From: Microbacterium sp. cf332
Lineage (GTDB): Bacteria; Actinomycetota; Actinomycetes; Actinomycetales; Microbacteriaceae
DNA length: 64,000 nucleotides
Direction: 5' to 3'
Assembly: GCF_900102175.1 (NCBI RefSeq)
Contig: NZ_FNKN01000003.1
Location: forward strand, 248,414-312,413
Shown here: piece after piece, positions 17,933 through 26,518 of the stretch
Numbering within the stretch: the stretch's first letter is position 1
Layout: each line of letters opens with the position of its first letter
Made by a program: the position numbers and the translations under genes
Notes under the pieces: generated by a model
Told to the model about the DNA's origin: nothing
What the model saw: the letters and a program-made list of their open reading frames with translations, nothing else
The model's database searches: none

Positions 17933-18718
17933 ATGACGCGTCGTGCAGTGGTGACCGGAGCCAGCTCGGGAATCGGAGAGGCGGTCGTGCGTGCCCTGCG
18001 CGCCGCGGGATGGGACGTCGTCGGCGTCGCCCGCCGGGGAGAGCGCCTCGCGGCCCTCGACGCGGAGGTCGGGTCGGCGTCGTTCGCCGCCGACCTCACG
18101 CAGGAGGGCGACGTCGCGAGCCTCGCCGAGCACCTGGCATCGAGCGGCGAGCTGCACGCGGTCGTCCACGTCGCAGGCGGAGCCCGGGGCAGCGACCGCG
18201 TCGAGGACGGCCGAGCCGAGGACTGGCGGTGGATGTTCGAGGTGAACGTACTCTCGGCGCAGCTCCTCACCGCGGCGCTCCTCCCGCTGCTGCGACGCGG
18301 GATCGCCGCCGACGGTGGCCACGCCGACACGGTGTTCATCACCTCGACCGCCGCGCAGAACGCCTATCCCGGCGGTGCCGGCTACAACGCGGCGAAGGCG
18401 GGGGAGTCGATGCTCGTCCATGCGCTGCGGCTGGAGCTGAACGGCGAGCCGATCCGGGTCGTCGAGGTCGCGCCGGGAATGGTCCGCACCGAGGAGTTCA
18501 CCCTGAACCGCCTGGGCGGAGACCGCGAAGCGGCCGACCGGCTCTACGACGGGGTCGAGCAGCCGCTCGTGGCCGCCGACGTCGCCGATGTCGTCGCCTA
18601 CGCGCTCGCCGCACCCGGGCACGTCAACCTCGACCTCGTGACGATGCGCCCCGTGGCGCAGTCGGCGCAGCACCTGCTCGCCCGGGGTCCGCTGCAGCCG
18701 CGCACGACCGAGGACTGA
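17933..18718 (+). CDS. Short-chain dehydrogenase/reductase
   Basis: 261-residue classical SDR. The N-terminal dinucleotide-binding motif is VVTGASSGIGEAVV (about 6-19), followed by DLT, HVAGGA (NNAG equivalent), the catalytic Ser in ITSTAAQNAY, Tyr-Lys in YPGGAGYNAAKAG and the PGMVRTE loop. The substrate is unknown; Arg residues after the second strand (VARRGERL) suggest NADP(H). Probably leaderless. It is divergent from metY, with no clear functional link. Confidence 0.92.
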   Translation: MTRRAVVTGASSGIGEAVVRALRAAGWDVVGVARRGERLAALDAEVGSASFAADLTQEGDVASLAEHLASSGELHAVVHVAGGARGSDRVEDGRAEDWRWMFEVNVLSAQLLTAALLPLLRRGIAADGGHADTVFITSTAAQNAYPGGAGYNAAKAGESMLVHALRLELNGEPIRVVEVAPGMVRTEEFTLNRLGGDREAADRLYDGVEQPLVAADVADVVAYALAAPGHVNLDLVTMRPVAQSAQHLLARGPLQPRTTED

Positions 18719-18727
18719 GTCGAGCCG

Positions 18728-18757
18728 GCCGCCGCAGTCGCATCGGCCCGCGGCGGC
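18728..18757. terminator. Inverted repeat between convergent genes
   Basis: GCCGCCGC and GCGGCGGC flank a 14-nt loop in the 39-bp gap between the SDR and MFS stop codons. No T run, so only a candidate. Confidence 0.35.
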
Positions 18758-20230
18758 TCAGCGCACGATGCCCGACGGGAGCTCCGCCTCCGCTTCGTCG
18801 GAGTCGGCGAACGCGACGCGTGGAACGACGAGCAGAAGCGCCGCCGCCACGAAGCCTCCCGCCGCGCAGACCGCCCAGACGGTGAGGTAGCCGCCGATCG
18901 AAGCGGCGGTCTCGCTGGCGACGACACCGGCTCCCGCGGCGAGCACGACCCCGAACAGGGCCGAGGAGAACGTCCCACCGATGGTCTTGGTCATGTTGGT
19001 CATGGCCGACGCGACGCCGGTCCGGCCCCTCGGCGCCGCGGCCGCCGCTGCGGCGGGCAGCGCGCCGACGAGGGCGCCGCAGCCCAGGCCGGCGATGCAG
19101 AGGTTGAGGAGCACCTGCCACAGCTCGCGGTGGAACGGCAGGAACAGGGCGTATCCGATGCCCACGAGGAGGGCCGCGACGATGAGGACGATGCGCGGGC
19201 TGGCCCGGCGCGACGTGACCGCGAACAGCACCGCACCGACGATCAGCGACACGAGATAGACGCCGATGATGTTCGAGCGGTCGGTCGCATCGAGTCCGAG
19301 GCCGTAGCCGAGCGCGGGATCGGTGCCCGCGTAGGTCGAGAGCGGCCCCTGCGCGCCGAGCAGACTGATACCCACCAGGAAGGCCGTCGCCTGCACGGGC
19401 CACATCTCCGGTCGAGCGAGCATCCGGACGTCGACCGCCGGGTCGGGGCGCGTCAGCTCGAAGCGTCCGAAGACGACGAACGCGCCGATGCCGGCGAGCA
19501 GCAACAGCCAGACCCAGACCGCGCCCGGGCCGTTCAGCCGCAGGAAGGTCAGCGCGCTCGTGACCAGCAGCAGCGCGATGGCCAGCAGCACGAAACCGCC
19601 GGAGTCGAGCTGGCGGCGTCCGGGCTCCGGCACCGATTCCGGCACTGCGACCCAGATGACGAGCGCGACGACGGTCACCGCGATGGCGGGCACGACGAGG
19701 GTTAGGGTCAGGTCGCCGGATGTCGCGGCGTAGATGCGACCTGCGGCGAGGGCGCCCATGATGGCGCCGACCTGCAGGCCCACGACGAGCAGGCCCGCCG
19801 CGCGGCGGGTGAGCGAGACCCCGTGGCGCTGTCGTCTGCCGCGTTCGAAGATGAGCGCGATCTCGAGCGGCAGCCAGACGACGTAGAAGCCCTGCAGCGC
19901 CCACGCGATGAGGAAGGTCCAGAACGAGGCGGCGAAGGCCAGCCACCAGGTGGCGGCCGCCGTCAGCACGGCCGTGATCAGCAGGATGCGCTTGTGGCCG
20001 TACATGTCGCCGAGCTTGGCGAGCACGGGCACCACGAGCGCCGAGAGGAGCAGCTGCGCGGCCTCGAACCAGTTCACGTCGGAGTCGTGGATCCCGAGCT
20101 CGACGACGATGTCGCTGAGGAGCGGGACGTAGTAGCCCTGCAGGATGCCGCTGACGATCTCGACCAGGATGAACCATCCGATCAGACCCGCGGTGACACC
20201 CAGGGCGGAGGTGCGCAGCGTCGTGGACAC
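18758..20230 (-). CDS. MFS transporter (DHA2-like, 14 helices)
   Basis: 490-residue major facilitator. It begins [37 protein letters not shown], with the DHA2-style loop [15 protein letters not shown] between helices 2 and 3 and [25 protein letters not shown] in the second half. Length and about 14 hydrophobic segments fit the DHA2 drug:H+ antiporter group; substrate unknown. The GTG at 20230 is fixed by TATGCT ending 6 nt upstream on the minus strand. Divergent from ung by 39 bp. Confidence 0.88.
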   Translation of the reverse strand: MSTTLRTSALGVTAGLIGWFILVEIVSGILQGYYVPLLSDIVVELGIHDSDVNWFEAAQLLLSALVVPVLAKLGDMYGHKRILLITAVLTAAATWWLAFAASFWTFLIAWALQGFYVVWLPLEIALIFERGRRQRHGVSLTRRAAGLLVVGLQVGAIMGALAAGRIYAATSGDLTLTLVVPAIAVTVVALVIWVAVPESVPEPGRRQLDSGGFVLLAIALLLVTSALTFLRLNGPGAVWVWLLLLAGIGAFVVFGRFELTRPDPAVDVRMLARPEMWPVQATAFLVGISLLGAQGPLSTYAGTDPALGYGLGLDATDRSNIIGVYLVSLIVGAVLFAVTSRRASPRIVLIVAALLVGIGYALFLPFHRELWQVLLNLCIAGLGCGALVGALPAAAAAAAPRGRTGVASAMTNMTKTIGGTFSSALFGVVLAAGAGVVASETAASIGGYLTVWAVCAAGGFVAAALLLVVPRVAFADSDEAEAELPSGIVR

Positions 20231-20236
20231 GGGGCG

Positions 20237-20242
20237 AGCATA
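20237..20242 (-). promoter_or_regulatory. -10 box of leaderless MFS gene
   Basis: On the minus strand TATGCT ends exactly 6 nt before the GTG at 20230. Confidence 0.45.
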
Positions 20243-20257
20243 CTGCTGCGTCGCACC

Positions 20258-20263
20258 TACCCT
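20258..20263 (+). promoter_or_regulatory. -10 box of leaderless ung
   Basis: TACCCT ends exactly 6 nt before the GTG at 20270. The intervening GGGAGG would otherwise be too close to act as a normal ribosome-binding site. Confidence 0.45.
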
Positions 20264-20269
20264 GGGAGG

Positions 20270-20968
20270 GTGACGCCGCGCTCGCTGACCGAACTCGCCG
20301 CCGATGGTCTGATGGCCCCGGATTGGGCCGAGGCCCTGAGCCCCGTCGCGGCGGACATCGCCGCGCTGGGGGAGCGGCTGCGCTCCGAGACCGCCGCGGG
20401 CCGCGGTTACCTGCCCGCGGGCGACCGGGTCCTGCGGGCGTTCGAGCGGCCGATGGCCGACGTGCGTGTGCTGATCGTCGGCCAGGACCCGTACCCCACG
20501 CCCGGCCATCCGATCGGTCTCTCCTTCGCGGCCGACGCGCATGTCCGCCCGCTGCCCCGCAGCCTCGGCAACATCTACCGCGAGCTCGAGGCCGATCTGG
20601 GCATCCCCCCGGCGACGCACGGCGACCTGTCCGCCTGGAGCGATCAGGGCGTCCTGTTGCTGAACCGCGTGCTCACCGTCGCTCCGGGTGCCCCCGCCTC
20701 GCACCGCGGCTGGGGCTGGGAGGCCGTCACCGAGCACGCCATCCGCGCCCTCGTCGCCCGCGACGGCCCCCTGGTCGCGATCCTGTGGGGCAAGGATGCC
20801 GGCACACTGCGTCCGATACTCGGCGACACCGCGATCATCGCCTCCCCGCATCCGTCCCCGCTGTCGGCGAGCCGCGGGTTCTTCGGGTCCCGACCGTTCT
20901 CTCGCGCGAACGATCTCCTGGTCGAGCGCGGCGCGGCACCGATCGACTGGCGGATCCCGCCGGCGTGA
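20270..20968 (+). CDS. ung: Uracil-DNA glycosylase, family 1
   Basis: 232-residue base-excision repair enzyme that removes uracil from DNA. Catalytic water-activating Asp73 lies in [10 protein letters not shown], and the DNA-binding loop HPSPLS is at about 194-199; [10 protein letters not shown] and ILWGKDAG complete the family pattern. GTG start at 20270 gives [10 protein letters not shown] after a leaderless-type promoter. Length and motifs are normal. Confidence 0.96.
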   Translation: MTPRSLTELAADGLMAPDWAEALSPVAADIAALGERLRSETAAGRGYLPAGDRVLRAFERPMADVRVLIVGQDPYPTPGHPIGLSFAADAHVRPLPRSLGNIYRELEADLGIPPATHGDLSAWSDQGVLLLNRVLTVAPGAPASHRGWGWEAVTEHAIRALVARDGPLVAILWGKDAGTLRPILGDTAIIASPHPSPLSASRGFFGSRPFSRANDLLVERGAAPIDWRIPPA

Positions 20969-21005
20969 GCGTGATTCGCGACATCCGTGTGAAACCTGCG
21001 CACCG

Positions 21006-21011
21006 TAGAGT
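21006..21011 (+). promoter_or_regulatory. -10 box of leaderless GNAT gene
   Basis: TAGAGT ends exactly 6 nt before the ATG at 21018. Confidence 0.5.
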
Positions 21012-21017
21012 TGCCGC

Positions 21018-21644
21018 ATGCTCGAGGAGGATTACAACCGCGACCGCCGACGCCTCCCGCGGCACCTGCGCCGGCCCGCGGAGCCCGAACGGCCGTTCTC
21101 GTACGAGATCCGTCCGGCCCAGCTCGACGACCTGCCCGACATCCGGGAGATCTACAACTACTACGTGACCAACTCGGTCGTCACCTTCGACGAGAAGAAG
21201 TGGTCGCAGGCGCAGTGGCGCGAGAAGTTCGACTATCTGAGCAAGCTCAAGCTGCCGTTCCTGGTCGCGGTCTCACCGACCGGCCAGATCCTGGGCTACG
21301 CGCTCGCCTCACCCTGGAACGGCAAGACGGGATACCGCTACACGGCCGAGACCTCGATCTACCTGGGTCAGGCCGCCACCGGCAAGGGACTCGGCCGGGC
21401 GCTGCTCGAGACGCTGATCGAGGAGTGCCGGCAGCTCGGCCTGCGCGAGATCGTCGCCGTCGTCAGCGACAAGGGTGCCGAGGCATCCATCGCCCTGCAC
21501 GAGAGGTTCGGCTTCGTCGAGGTCGGCCGGATGGGACGGGTGGGTCACAAGTTCGGGCGTTGGCTCGGCACGATCTACCTGCAGAAGTCGCTCGAACAGC
21601 AGAAGAAGGGCCTGCTTGGGCTCTTCGCGCAGAAGTCCGGCTGA
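21018..21644 (+). CDS. GNAT N-acetyltransferase, phosphinothricin-acetyltransferase-like
   Basis: 208-residue protein. After a basic, probably disordered 30-residue N-terminus comes a GNAT fold of the PAT/MnaT type: IREIYNYYVTNSVVTFDEKKWS, YRYTAETSIYLGQAATGKGLGRALLETLIEECRQLG (acetyl-CoA loop Q/A..TGKGLG) and SIALHERFGFVEVGRMGRVGHKFGRWL. Family members acetylate phosphinothricin or methionine derivatives. The C-terminal KSLEQQKKGLLGLFAQKSG tail is unusual and basic. Confidence 0.9.
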   Translation: MLEEDYNRDRRRLPRHLRRPAEPERPFSYEIRPAQLDDLPDIREIYNYYVTNSVVTFDEKKWSQAQWREKFDYLSKLKLPFLVAVSPTGQILGYALASPWNGKTGYRYTAETSIYLGQAATGKGLGRALLETLIEECRQLGLREIVAVVSDKGAEASIALHERFGFVEVGRMGRVGHKFGRWLGTIYLQKSLEQQKKGLLGLFAQKSG

Positions 21645-21648
21645 TCGG

Positions 21649-21993
21649 TCACGACGGGTCGGGCGATCTCGGATCCTCGGCCCCGGGCGGTCGTCCCGAC
21701 CGCACCGCCTCGACCAGCGAGCGCCACGGCGCCCCGAGGTCGTCGGCGAACTCCGCCTGATGCGTGGCCTCGCTGTCGGAGACGACGATGTGCCAGCGGA
21801 AGCGGTCGGCCCCCGGTGCTGACGCGGACGACCGCGGCTGATCCCACGGGCAGCGCCGGACGAGCTCGAGCCAGCGATCGCGTTCCGCGTCTGCCGGCTC
21901 GACGCGCCACGTCCGCGTCATCCCCGCGAACCCGCCGCTGCGTTCGACGACGATGCGCAGCGGGCTCGCCGGGCCGTCTTCGGTGTCAGGCAT
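21649..21993 (-). CDS. Emfourin-like protealysin inhibitor
   Basis: 114-residue protein containing PLRIVVERSGGFAGMTRTWRVEP, the signature of the emfourin (M4in) family of small protein inhibitors of protealysin-like M4 peptidases, followed by RFRWHIVVSDSEATHQAEFADD. It overlaps the upstream protease gene by 8 bp on the same strand, the usual inhibitor-protease arrangement. ATG at 21993 is chosen because upstream residues belong to the protease frame region. Presumably cytosolic, holding the protease in check. Confidence 0.8.
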   Translation of the reverse strand: MPDTEDGPASPLRIVVERSGGFAGMTRTWRVEPADAERDRWLELVRRCPWDQPRSSASAPGADRFRWHIVVSDSEATHQAEFADDLGAPWRSLVEAVRSGRPPGAEDPRSPDPS

Positions 21994-23038
21994 CCTCCAG
22001 CACGCCGACGCCGTACCACCCGGCACGAACGGCGGCGACCTCCTCCGATCCCTCACCGTACTCGGCGATGGCGATATCGACGGTGGCGAGCGCGAACGCG
22101 ACGAAGTCGGACTCGGGGGAAAGGATGCGCGACGTCAGCGTGCGGTACCAGACGAGCCCCGCGCGTTCCCAGGCGTAGCCGCCGAGCCGCGTCGCCACGA
22201 GGTGGAACGCCCGGTTCGGGATGCCCGAATTGATGTGGACGCCGCCGTTGTCGCTCGTCGTGTCGACGTAGTCGCGCATGTGGCCCGGCTGCGGGTCGCG
22301 GCCGAGCACATCGTCGTCGTAGGCCGAGCCGGGGTCGGCGAGCGAGCGGAGAGCGCGACCCTGAACCGCGTCGGAGAAGATGCCCGCCCCGATGAGCCAG
22401 GACGCGCGGTCGGCGCGCTGCTGGAGGTGATGCTGCTCGGTGAGCGCGCCGAAGACGTCGGACAGTGACTCGTTGAGCGCGCCGGACTGACCGGCGTAGG
22501 TGAGACCGCCCGAGAACTCGGTGACGCCGTGCGCGAGCTCGTGCGCGATGACCGTGAGCGAGCGGGTGAATCCCGTGAAGACCTCGCCGTCTCCGTCGCC
22601 GAACACCATGCGCTCGCCGTTCCAGAACGCGTTGTCGTACGCGTCGCCGTAGTGCACCGTGGCCGCGAGCGCGCTGCCCCGCGCATCGATCGAGTCGCGC
22701 CCGTACGCCTCGAGGAAGAAGGCGAACGTGGCCCCGAGCCCGTCGAAGGCCTCGTCGGCCGCCCGGTCGCCCGTCGGGGCGTCGTCCTCGCGCCGGACGA
22801 CGACGCCGGGGAGTTCCTCTCGACCCCCGGCGTCGGAGATGATGCGATCGGCGGCGGGAACCCGCTCGGCGACGAGGGTCCCGCCGTCCTCGACCGACAG
22901 CCGCAGCTGCGTTCGACCGGCGAGATCGGCGGGCCGCGCCGCGAGCGTCGTCCGCGCGGCGACGGCGGCGCGGGCGAGGTGCGGCTCGCGCGCGGAGGCG
23001 ACACGGGCCAGCAGATACGGGGGGATGATCGCGCGCAT
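21986..23038 (-). CDS. Protealysin-like M4 metallopeptidase
   Basis: 350-residue thermolysin-family protease without a signal peptide. The N-terminus MRAIIPPYLLARVA is the short protealysin-type propeptide with the conserved PPY/PPL element. Zinc motif HELAH (166-170), third ligand Glu190 in GALNESLSDVFG, catalytic His268 in NGGVHINSGIPN. Protealysins of this type remain partly intracellular and can cleave cytoskeletal and DNA-binding proteins; that comes from Serratia work. ATG at 23038 follows TACCGT by 6 nt (leaderless type). Paired with emfourin. Confidence 0.92.
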   Translation of the reverse strand: MRAIIPPYLLARVASAREPHLARAAVAARTTLAARPADLAGRTQLRLSVEDGGTLVAERVPAADRIISDAGGREELPGVVVRREDDAPTGDRAADEAFDGLGATFAFFLEAYGRDSIDARGSALAATVHYGDAYDNAFWNGERMVFGDGDGEVFTGFTRSLTVIAHELAHGVTEFSGGLTYAGQSGALNESLSDVFGALTEQHHLQQRADRASWLIGAGIFSDAVQGRALRSLADPGSAYDDDVLGRDPQPGHMRDYVDTTSDNGGVHINSGIPNRAFHLVATRLGGYAWERAGLVWYRTLTSRILSPESDFVAFALATVDIAIAEYGEGSEEVAAVRAGWYGVGVLEDA

Positions 23039-23044
23039 GGCCCC

Positions 23045-23050
23045 ACGGTA
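23045..23050 (-). promoter_or_regulatory. -10 box of leaderless M4 protease gene
   Basis: On the minus strand TACCGT ends exactly 6 nt before the ATG at 23038, so the protease-emfourin pair has its own promoter separate from the ABC operon. Confidence 0.45.
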
Positions 23051-23104
23051 GCGCCGGGCGCCGACACCGGGGCCGATCCGGGCCGACGCGGGGCGTCGGG
23101 ATCG

Positions 23105-23914
23105 TCAGTCGCGGGATCGGTGGGGATCGATGACCGGCACGGATGCGAGCAGGCGCCGCGTGTAGGCCGCCTGCGGCTCGAGCAGCACTTTCTCCGTCGG
23201 CCCCTCCTCGACGACCCGGCCGCCGGTCATGACGACGACCTCGTCGCAGAGGTTCTGGACCACTCCGATGTCATGCGAGACGAGCACGAGGGTCATGCCC
23301 TGCTCCGTACGCAGCCTGCGGAGCACCGCGAGGATCTGCGCGCGCACCGTGACGTCGAGGGCCGAGAGCGGCTCGTCGCCGACGAGGATCTGCGGTCGGT
23401 GCGCGATCGCCCGCGCCAGGGCGATGCGCTGCCGCTGCCCGCCCGAGAACTCGTGGGGGTACCGTTCCGCCGCATCCGCCTCAAGGCCGACGTCCGAGAG
23501 GACTTCGCGCACGCGTGCCCGGCGGTCTCCCGGCACATCGAGCGCCCACAGGGGCTCGGCGACGATCCGTCCCACGCTCATGCGCGGGTCGAGCGAGGCG
23601 TAGGGGTCTTGGAAGACGATCCCCGTGCGGCGCCGCAGCCAGTGCAGGCTGCGGGCCGACGCCCGCGCGTCGACGGGGCGGCCGTCGATCGTGACCGTGC
23701 CGGCCGACGGTGTGTCCAGCCCGAGCAGGAGCCGAACGAGAGTCGATTTGCCCGACCCCGATTCGCCGATGATCCCGAGGGCCGAGCCCGCCCGCACGTC
23801 GAGGTCGACATCGTCGAGTGCGATCGTCTCGCGTCGGGGAGCCCCCGGGCCCGTTCCGCGCACGCGGTACCGCCGGCTCAGACCGCGAGCCGAGATCAGC
23901 GTCTCGCCCGTCAT
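23105..23914 (-). CDS. Oligopeptide-type ABC transporter ATP-binding protein (DppF/OppF-like)
   Basis: 269-residue ATPase with Walker A GESGSGKSTL, Q-loop VFQDPYASLDPRMSVG, signature FSGGQRQRIALARAI, Walker B ILVGDEPLSALDV and H-loop VSHD. The C-terminal AYTRRLLASVPVIDP is typical of the OppF/DppF subunit of peptide/nickel importers. Last gene of a five-gene operon; its ATG at 23914 lies in the stop codon of the preceding ATPase gene. Note Walker B starts VGDEP rather than the more usual ADEP. Confidence 0.93.
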   Translation of the reverse strand: MTGETLISARGLSRRYRVRGTGPGAPRRETIALDDVDLDVRAGSALGIIGESGSGKSTLVRLLLGLDTPSAGTVTIDGRPVDARASARSLHWLRRRTGIVFQDPYASLDPRMSVGRIVAEPLWALDVPGDRRARVREVLSDVGLEADAAERYPHEFSGGQRQRIALARAIAHRPQILVGDEPLSALDVTVRAQILAVLRRLRTEQGMTLVLVSHDIGVVQNLCDEVVVMTGGRVVEEGPTEKVLLEPQAAYTRRLLASVPVIDPHRSRD

Positions 23915-24693
23915 GCGTCCCCCTCCGGGCGCCACACCGTCGCGGTCGCGTCGCGCAGCAGTCCGCGCGTGACCTCCGAGGCCGGCGCGGTGAGCAGGTC
24001 GCCCACGGCGCCGGTCTCGACGACACGTCCGTGCTCGAGCACGACCGCGTGCGTGGCGACCTGCGAGAGCACCGCGAGATCGTGGGTGATGAACAGCAGC
24101 GACATCCCGTCGTCATCGACGAGATGGCCGAGGAGATCCAGGATCTCGGCTTGTATCGTCACGTCGAGTGCGGTCGTGGGTTCGTCGGCGATGAGCATCC
24201 GGGGCCGTGCCGAGAGCGCCATGGCGATCGCGACCCGCTGGCGCTGCCCGCCCGAGAGCTGATGCGGATAGCGGCGCAGCGTCCCCTCGGGGAGCCGCAC
24301 CCGGTCGGCGTCGGCCTGGGCGCGCGCGAGGGCGTCGCGACGGCTCGCGCGGGAGTGGATGCGCAGGGGCTCCGCGATCTGGCGGCCCACGGTGCGCAGC
24401 GGGTTGAGGGCTGTCTGCGGCTCCTGGAACACGATGCCGATCTCGGCGCCGCGCAGGGCGGCCAGCTCGCGATCGTGACGCCCGATCAGCTCGGTCCCGT
24501 TCCACCGGATGCTGCCGCTGACCGCAGCACCCTCGGGGAGCAGGCCGAGCACGGCGAGGGCCGTCAGAGACTTCCCCGACCCGGACTCGCCGATCAGTCC
24601 GACGCGCGCCCCGTCGGCGACATCGAACGACACGTCGGTCACGACGCGGCGCCCGTCGAGCTCGATGGAGAGGTTCTCGACCACGAGGCTCAT
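23911..24693 (-). CDS. Oligopeptide-type ABC transporter ATP-binding protein (DppD/OppD-like)
   Basis: 260-residue ATPase: Walker A GESGSGKSLTALAV, VFQEPQTALNPLRTVGRQ, signature [15 protein letters not shown], Walker [15 protein letters not shown]-loop FITHDLAVL. It begins MSLVVENLSIELDG; the ATG at 24693 overlaps the stop of the permease gene by 4 bp. It is shorter than typical DppD (about 320), missing the C-terminal extension, and so resembles the compact actinobacterial form. Confidence 0.92.
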   Translation of the reverse strand: MSLVVENLSIELDGRRVVTDVSFDVADGARVGLIGESGSGKSLTALAVLGLLPEGAAVSGSIRWNGTELIGRHDRELAALRGAEIGIVFQEPQTALNPLRTVGRQIAEPLRIHSRASRRDALARAQADADRVRLPEGTLRRYPHQLSGGQRQRVAIAMALSARPRMLIADEPTTALDVTIQAEILDLLGHLVDDDGMSLLFITHDLAVLSQVATHAVVLEHGRVVETGAVGDLLTAPASEVTRGLLRDATATVWRPEGDA

Positions 24694-25571
24694 GCGACGA
24701 CCGCCGGGACGTGCGTCGCCGCGGGGGAGCGGCGTCGAGCCAGGGTGGGGTCGGTCGCCTCGCGCACGGCGTCGCCGAGCAGGTTGAGCCCGAGGACGGT
24801 CACGGTGATGGCCAGTCCCGGCCACACCACGCTCAGCGGGTGCGCGGAGAGGTAGGTCTGCAACTCGCTGAGCAGGAGTCCCCACGAGGGCTGCGTCGGG
24901 GGCGCGCCGAAGCCGAGGTAGCTGAGCCCCGCCTCCGCGAGGACCGCGACGGCCATTCCCCACGACAGCTGCACGATGAACACGGGCGCGACGTTGGGCA
25001 GCAGGTGACGCACGGCGATCTGCGTCGGGGTCAATCCGTTCGCGCGCGCGGCGAGGACGAAATCGCTGTGGAGCGTGCGTCGCAGCTCGGGCCGGGTGAC
25101 GCGTGCGATGTTCACGCCGAATCCGACGCCGACCGAGATCACGACGACCCAGAGCGACCCGCCCCACACCGCCGAGATCATCATGGCGATGAGCAGCACC
25201 GGGAAGGCGATCAGGATGTCGACCAGCACGGCGACCGCCTCGCGGGTCCAGCGCCCGGTGAGGGCCCCGAGGCATGCGAGTGCGAGGCCGATGAGCGTCG
25301 CGACGACACCGGCCCCGACGGCGACGAGAACCGTGGTTCGCGCTCCCGCCAGCAGCAGCGACAGGATGTCGCGTCCCGACGCGTCGGTGCCGAGGACGTG
25401 GGGCCAGCCGGGTGGGCTCCACCGTGCCGGGATGTCGACCCGCTGCGGATCGAACGGGGTCCACACCAGCGAGACGGCGGCGAGCACGCCGATCGCGACC
25501 ACGACCACGAGGCCGAAACGGCCGGCCGGGATCGCCCACAGGCGCCGCAGCCACGACATCCGACCGTTCAT
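24690..25571 (-). CDS. Oligopeptide-type ABC transporter permease (DppC-like)
   Basis: 293-residue permease with about 6 transmembrane helices. The HVLGTDASGRDILSLLLAGARTTVLVAVGA segment and the EAA-type loop DFVLAARANGLTPTQIAVRHLLPNVAP mark the DppC/OppC family; LAEAGLSYLGFG follows. The ATG at 25571 overlaps the dppB-like stop by 4 bp. With the partner permease it would form the membrane channel. Confidence 0.93.
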   Translation of the reverse strand: MNGRMSWLRRLWAIPAGRFGLVVVVAIGVLAAVSLVWTPFDPQRVDIPARWSPPGWPHVLGTDASGRDILSLLLAGARTTVLVAVGAGVVATLIGLALACLGALTGRWTREAVAVLVDILIAFPVLLIAMMISAVWGGSLWVVVISVGVGFGVNIARVTRPELRRTLHSDFVLAARANGLTPTQIAVRHLLPNVAPVFIVQLSWGMAVAVLAEAGLSYLGFGAPPTQPSWGLLLSELQTYLSAHPLSVVWPGLAITVTVLGLNLLGDAVREATDPTLARRRSPAATHVPAVVA

Positions 25572-26518
25572 GACGCCTCCCGCTGTCTCGGGTCGAGACC
25601 GCGGTGCACGAGGTCGACGACGAAGCCGATGACGAGCACGACCCCGGTCAGCGCGAGGAGCTCGCCCTGCACCTTCGGCAGGTCGCGCAGGCCCACGTCG
25701 GCGACCAGCATCCGCCCGATGCCCGGGAGCGTGAAGAGCTGCTCGATCACCACGGCGCCGACGACGATGCCCGCGACCTGCAGCCCCAGGACGCTCACGA
25801 TAGACAGGCCCACGGTGGGCAGTCCGTGCCGCAGCAGTGCCGCGCGGCGGGTCAGACCCTTGGCGGCGGCGGTGCGGACGAAGTCCTGGCCCATCGCCGA
25901 GAGGGTCGCACTGCGGACGAACCGCATGAGCATCGCGCCCTCGACGATGCCGATCGTCACGGCGGGGAGGACGAGCGCCGCGATCGCGCGGCCGGGGTCC
26001 GCCCATCCGCTCCGGGGGAAGCCCTGCGCCGGCAGCCAGCCGAGCCAGACGGCGAAGACCACGACGAGCATCATGCCCGCCCACACCACCGGGACGGCGG
26101 CGAGCGCCTGCGCGCCGAACGACAGGGCCGTGCCGCCGGCGCGCCCGCGACGCAGAGCGGCGACGACGCCGAACGGCAGGGCGATCAGGAGCGCGACGAC
26201 CATCGACATCAGTCCGAGCGGGACGGTCACCTGGGCCTTGGCGACCAGCTCGGCGGCGACGGGGGTGCCCGTCACGAGCGAGGCGCCGAGGTCACCCCGC
26301 ACGAGTCCCGCCATCCATTCGAGGTACTGCGTCGGCAGGGGCACGTCGAGTCCCAGCTGTTCGCGCAGCGCCGCCACCTGCTCGGGGGTCGAGTTCGTCC
26401 CCGCGATCTGCTGCGCCACGTCCCCGGGGAGCACGCGCAGCGTCACGAAGATCAGCACGCTGGCGACGACCAGGCCCAGCACCAGCAGGCCCAGTCGCGT
26501 CAGCGCGTAGCGGATCAC
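25568..26518 (-). CDS. Oligopeptide-type ABC transporter permease (DppB-like)
   Basis: 316-residue permease: MIRYALTRLGLLVLGLVVASVLIFVTLRVLPGDVA is the DppB N-terminal helix and ADP loop; EAA loop DFVRTAAAKGLTRRAALLRHGLP; GAVVIEQLFTLPGIGRMLVADVGLRDLP is the family C-terminal signature. GTG start at 26518 lies in the stop region of the binding-protein gene (4-bp overlap). Confidence 0.93.
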   Translation of the reverse strand: MIRYALTRLGLLVLGLVVASVLIFVTLRVLPGDVAQQIAGTNSTPEQVAALREQLGLDVPLPTQYLEWMAGLVRGDLGASLVTGTPVAAELVAKAQVTVPLGLMSMVVALLIALPFGVVAALRRGRAGGTALSFGAQALAAVPVVWAGMMLVVVFAVWLGWLPAQGFPRSGWADPGRAIAALVLPAVTIGIVEGAMLMRFVRSATLSAMGQDFVRTAAAKGLTRRAALLRHGLPTVGLSIVSVLGLQVAGIVVGAVVIEQLFTLPGIGRMLVADVGLRDLPKVQGELLALTGVVLVIGFVVDLVHRGLDPRQREAS

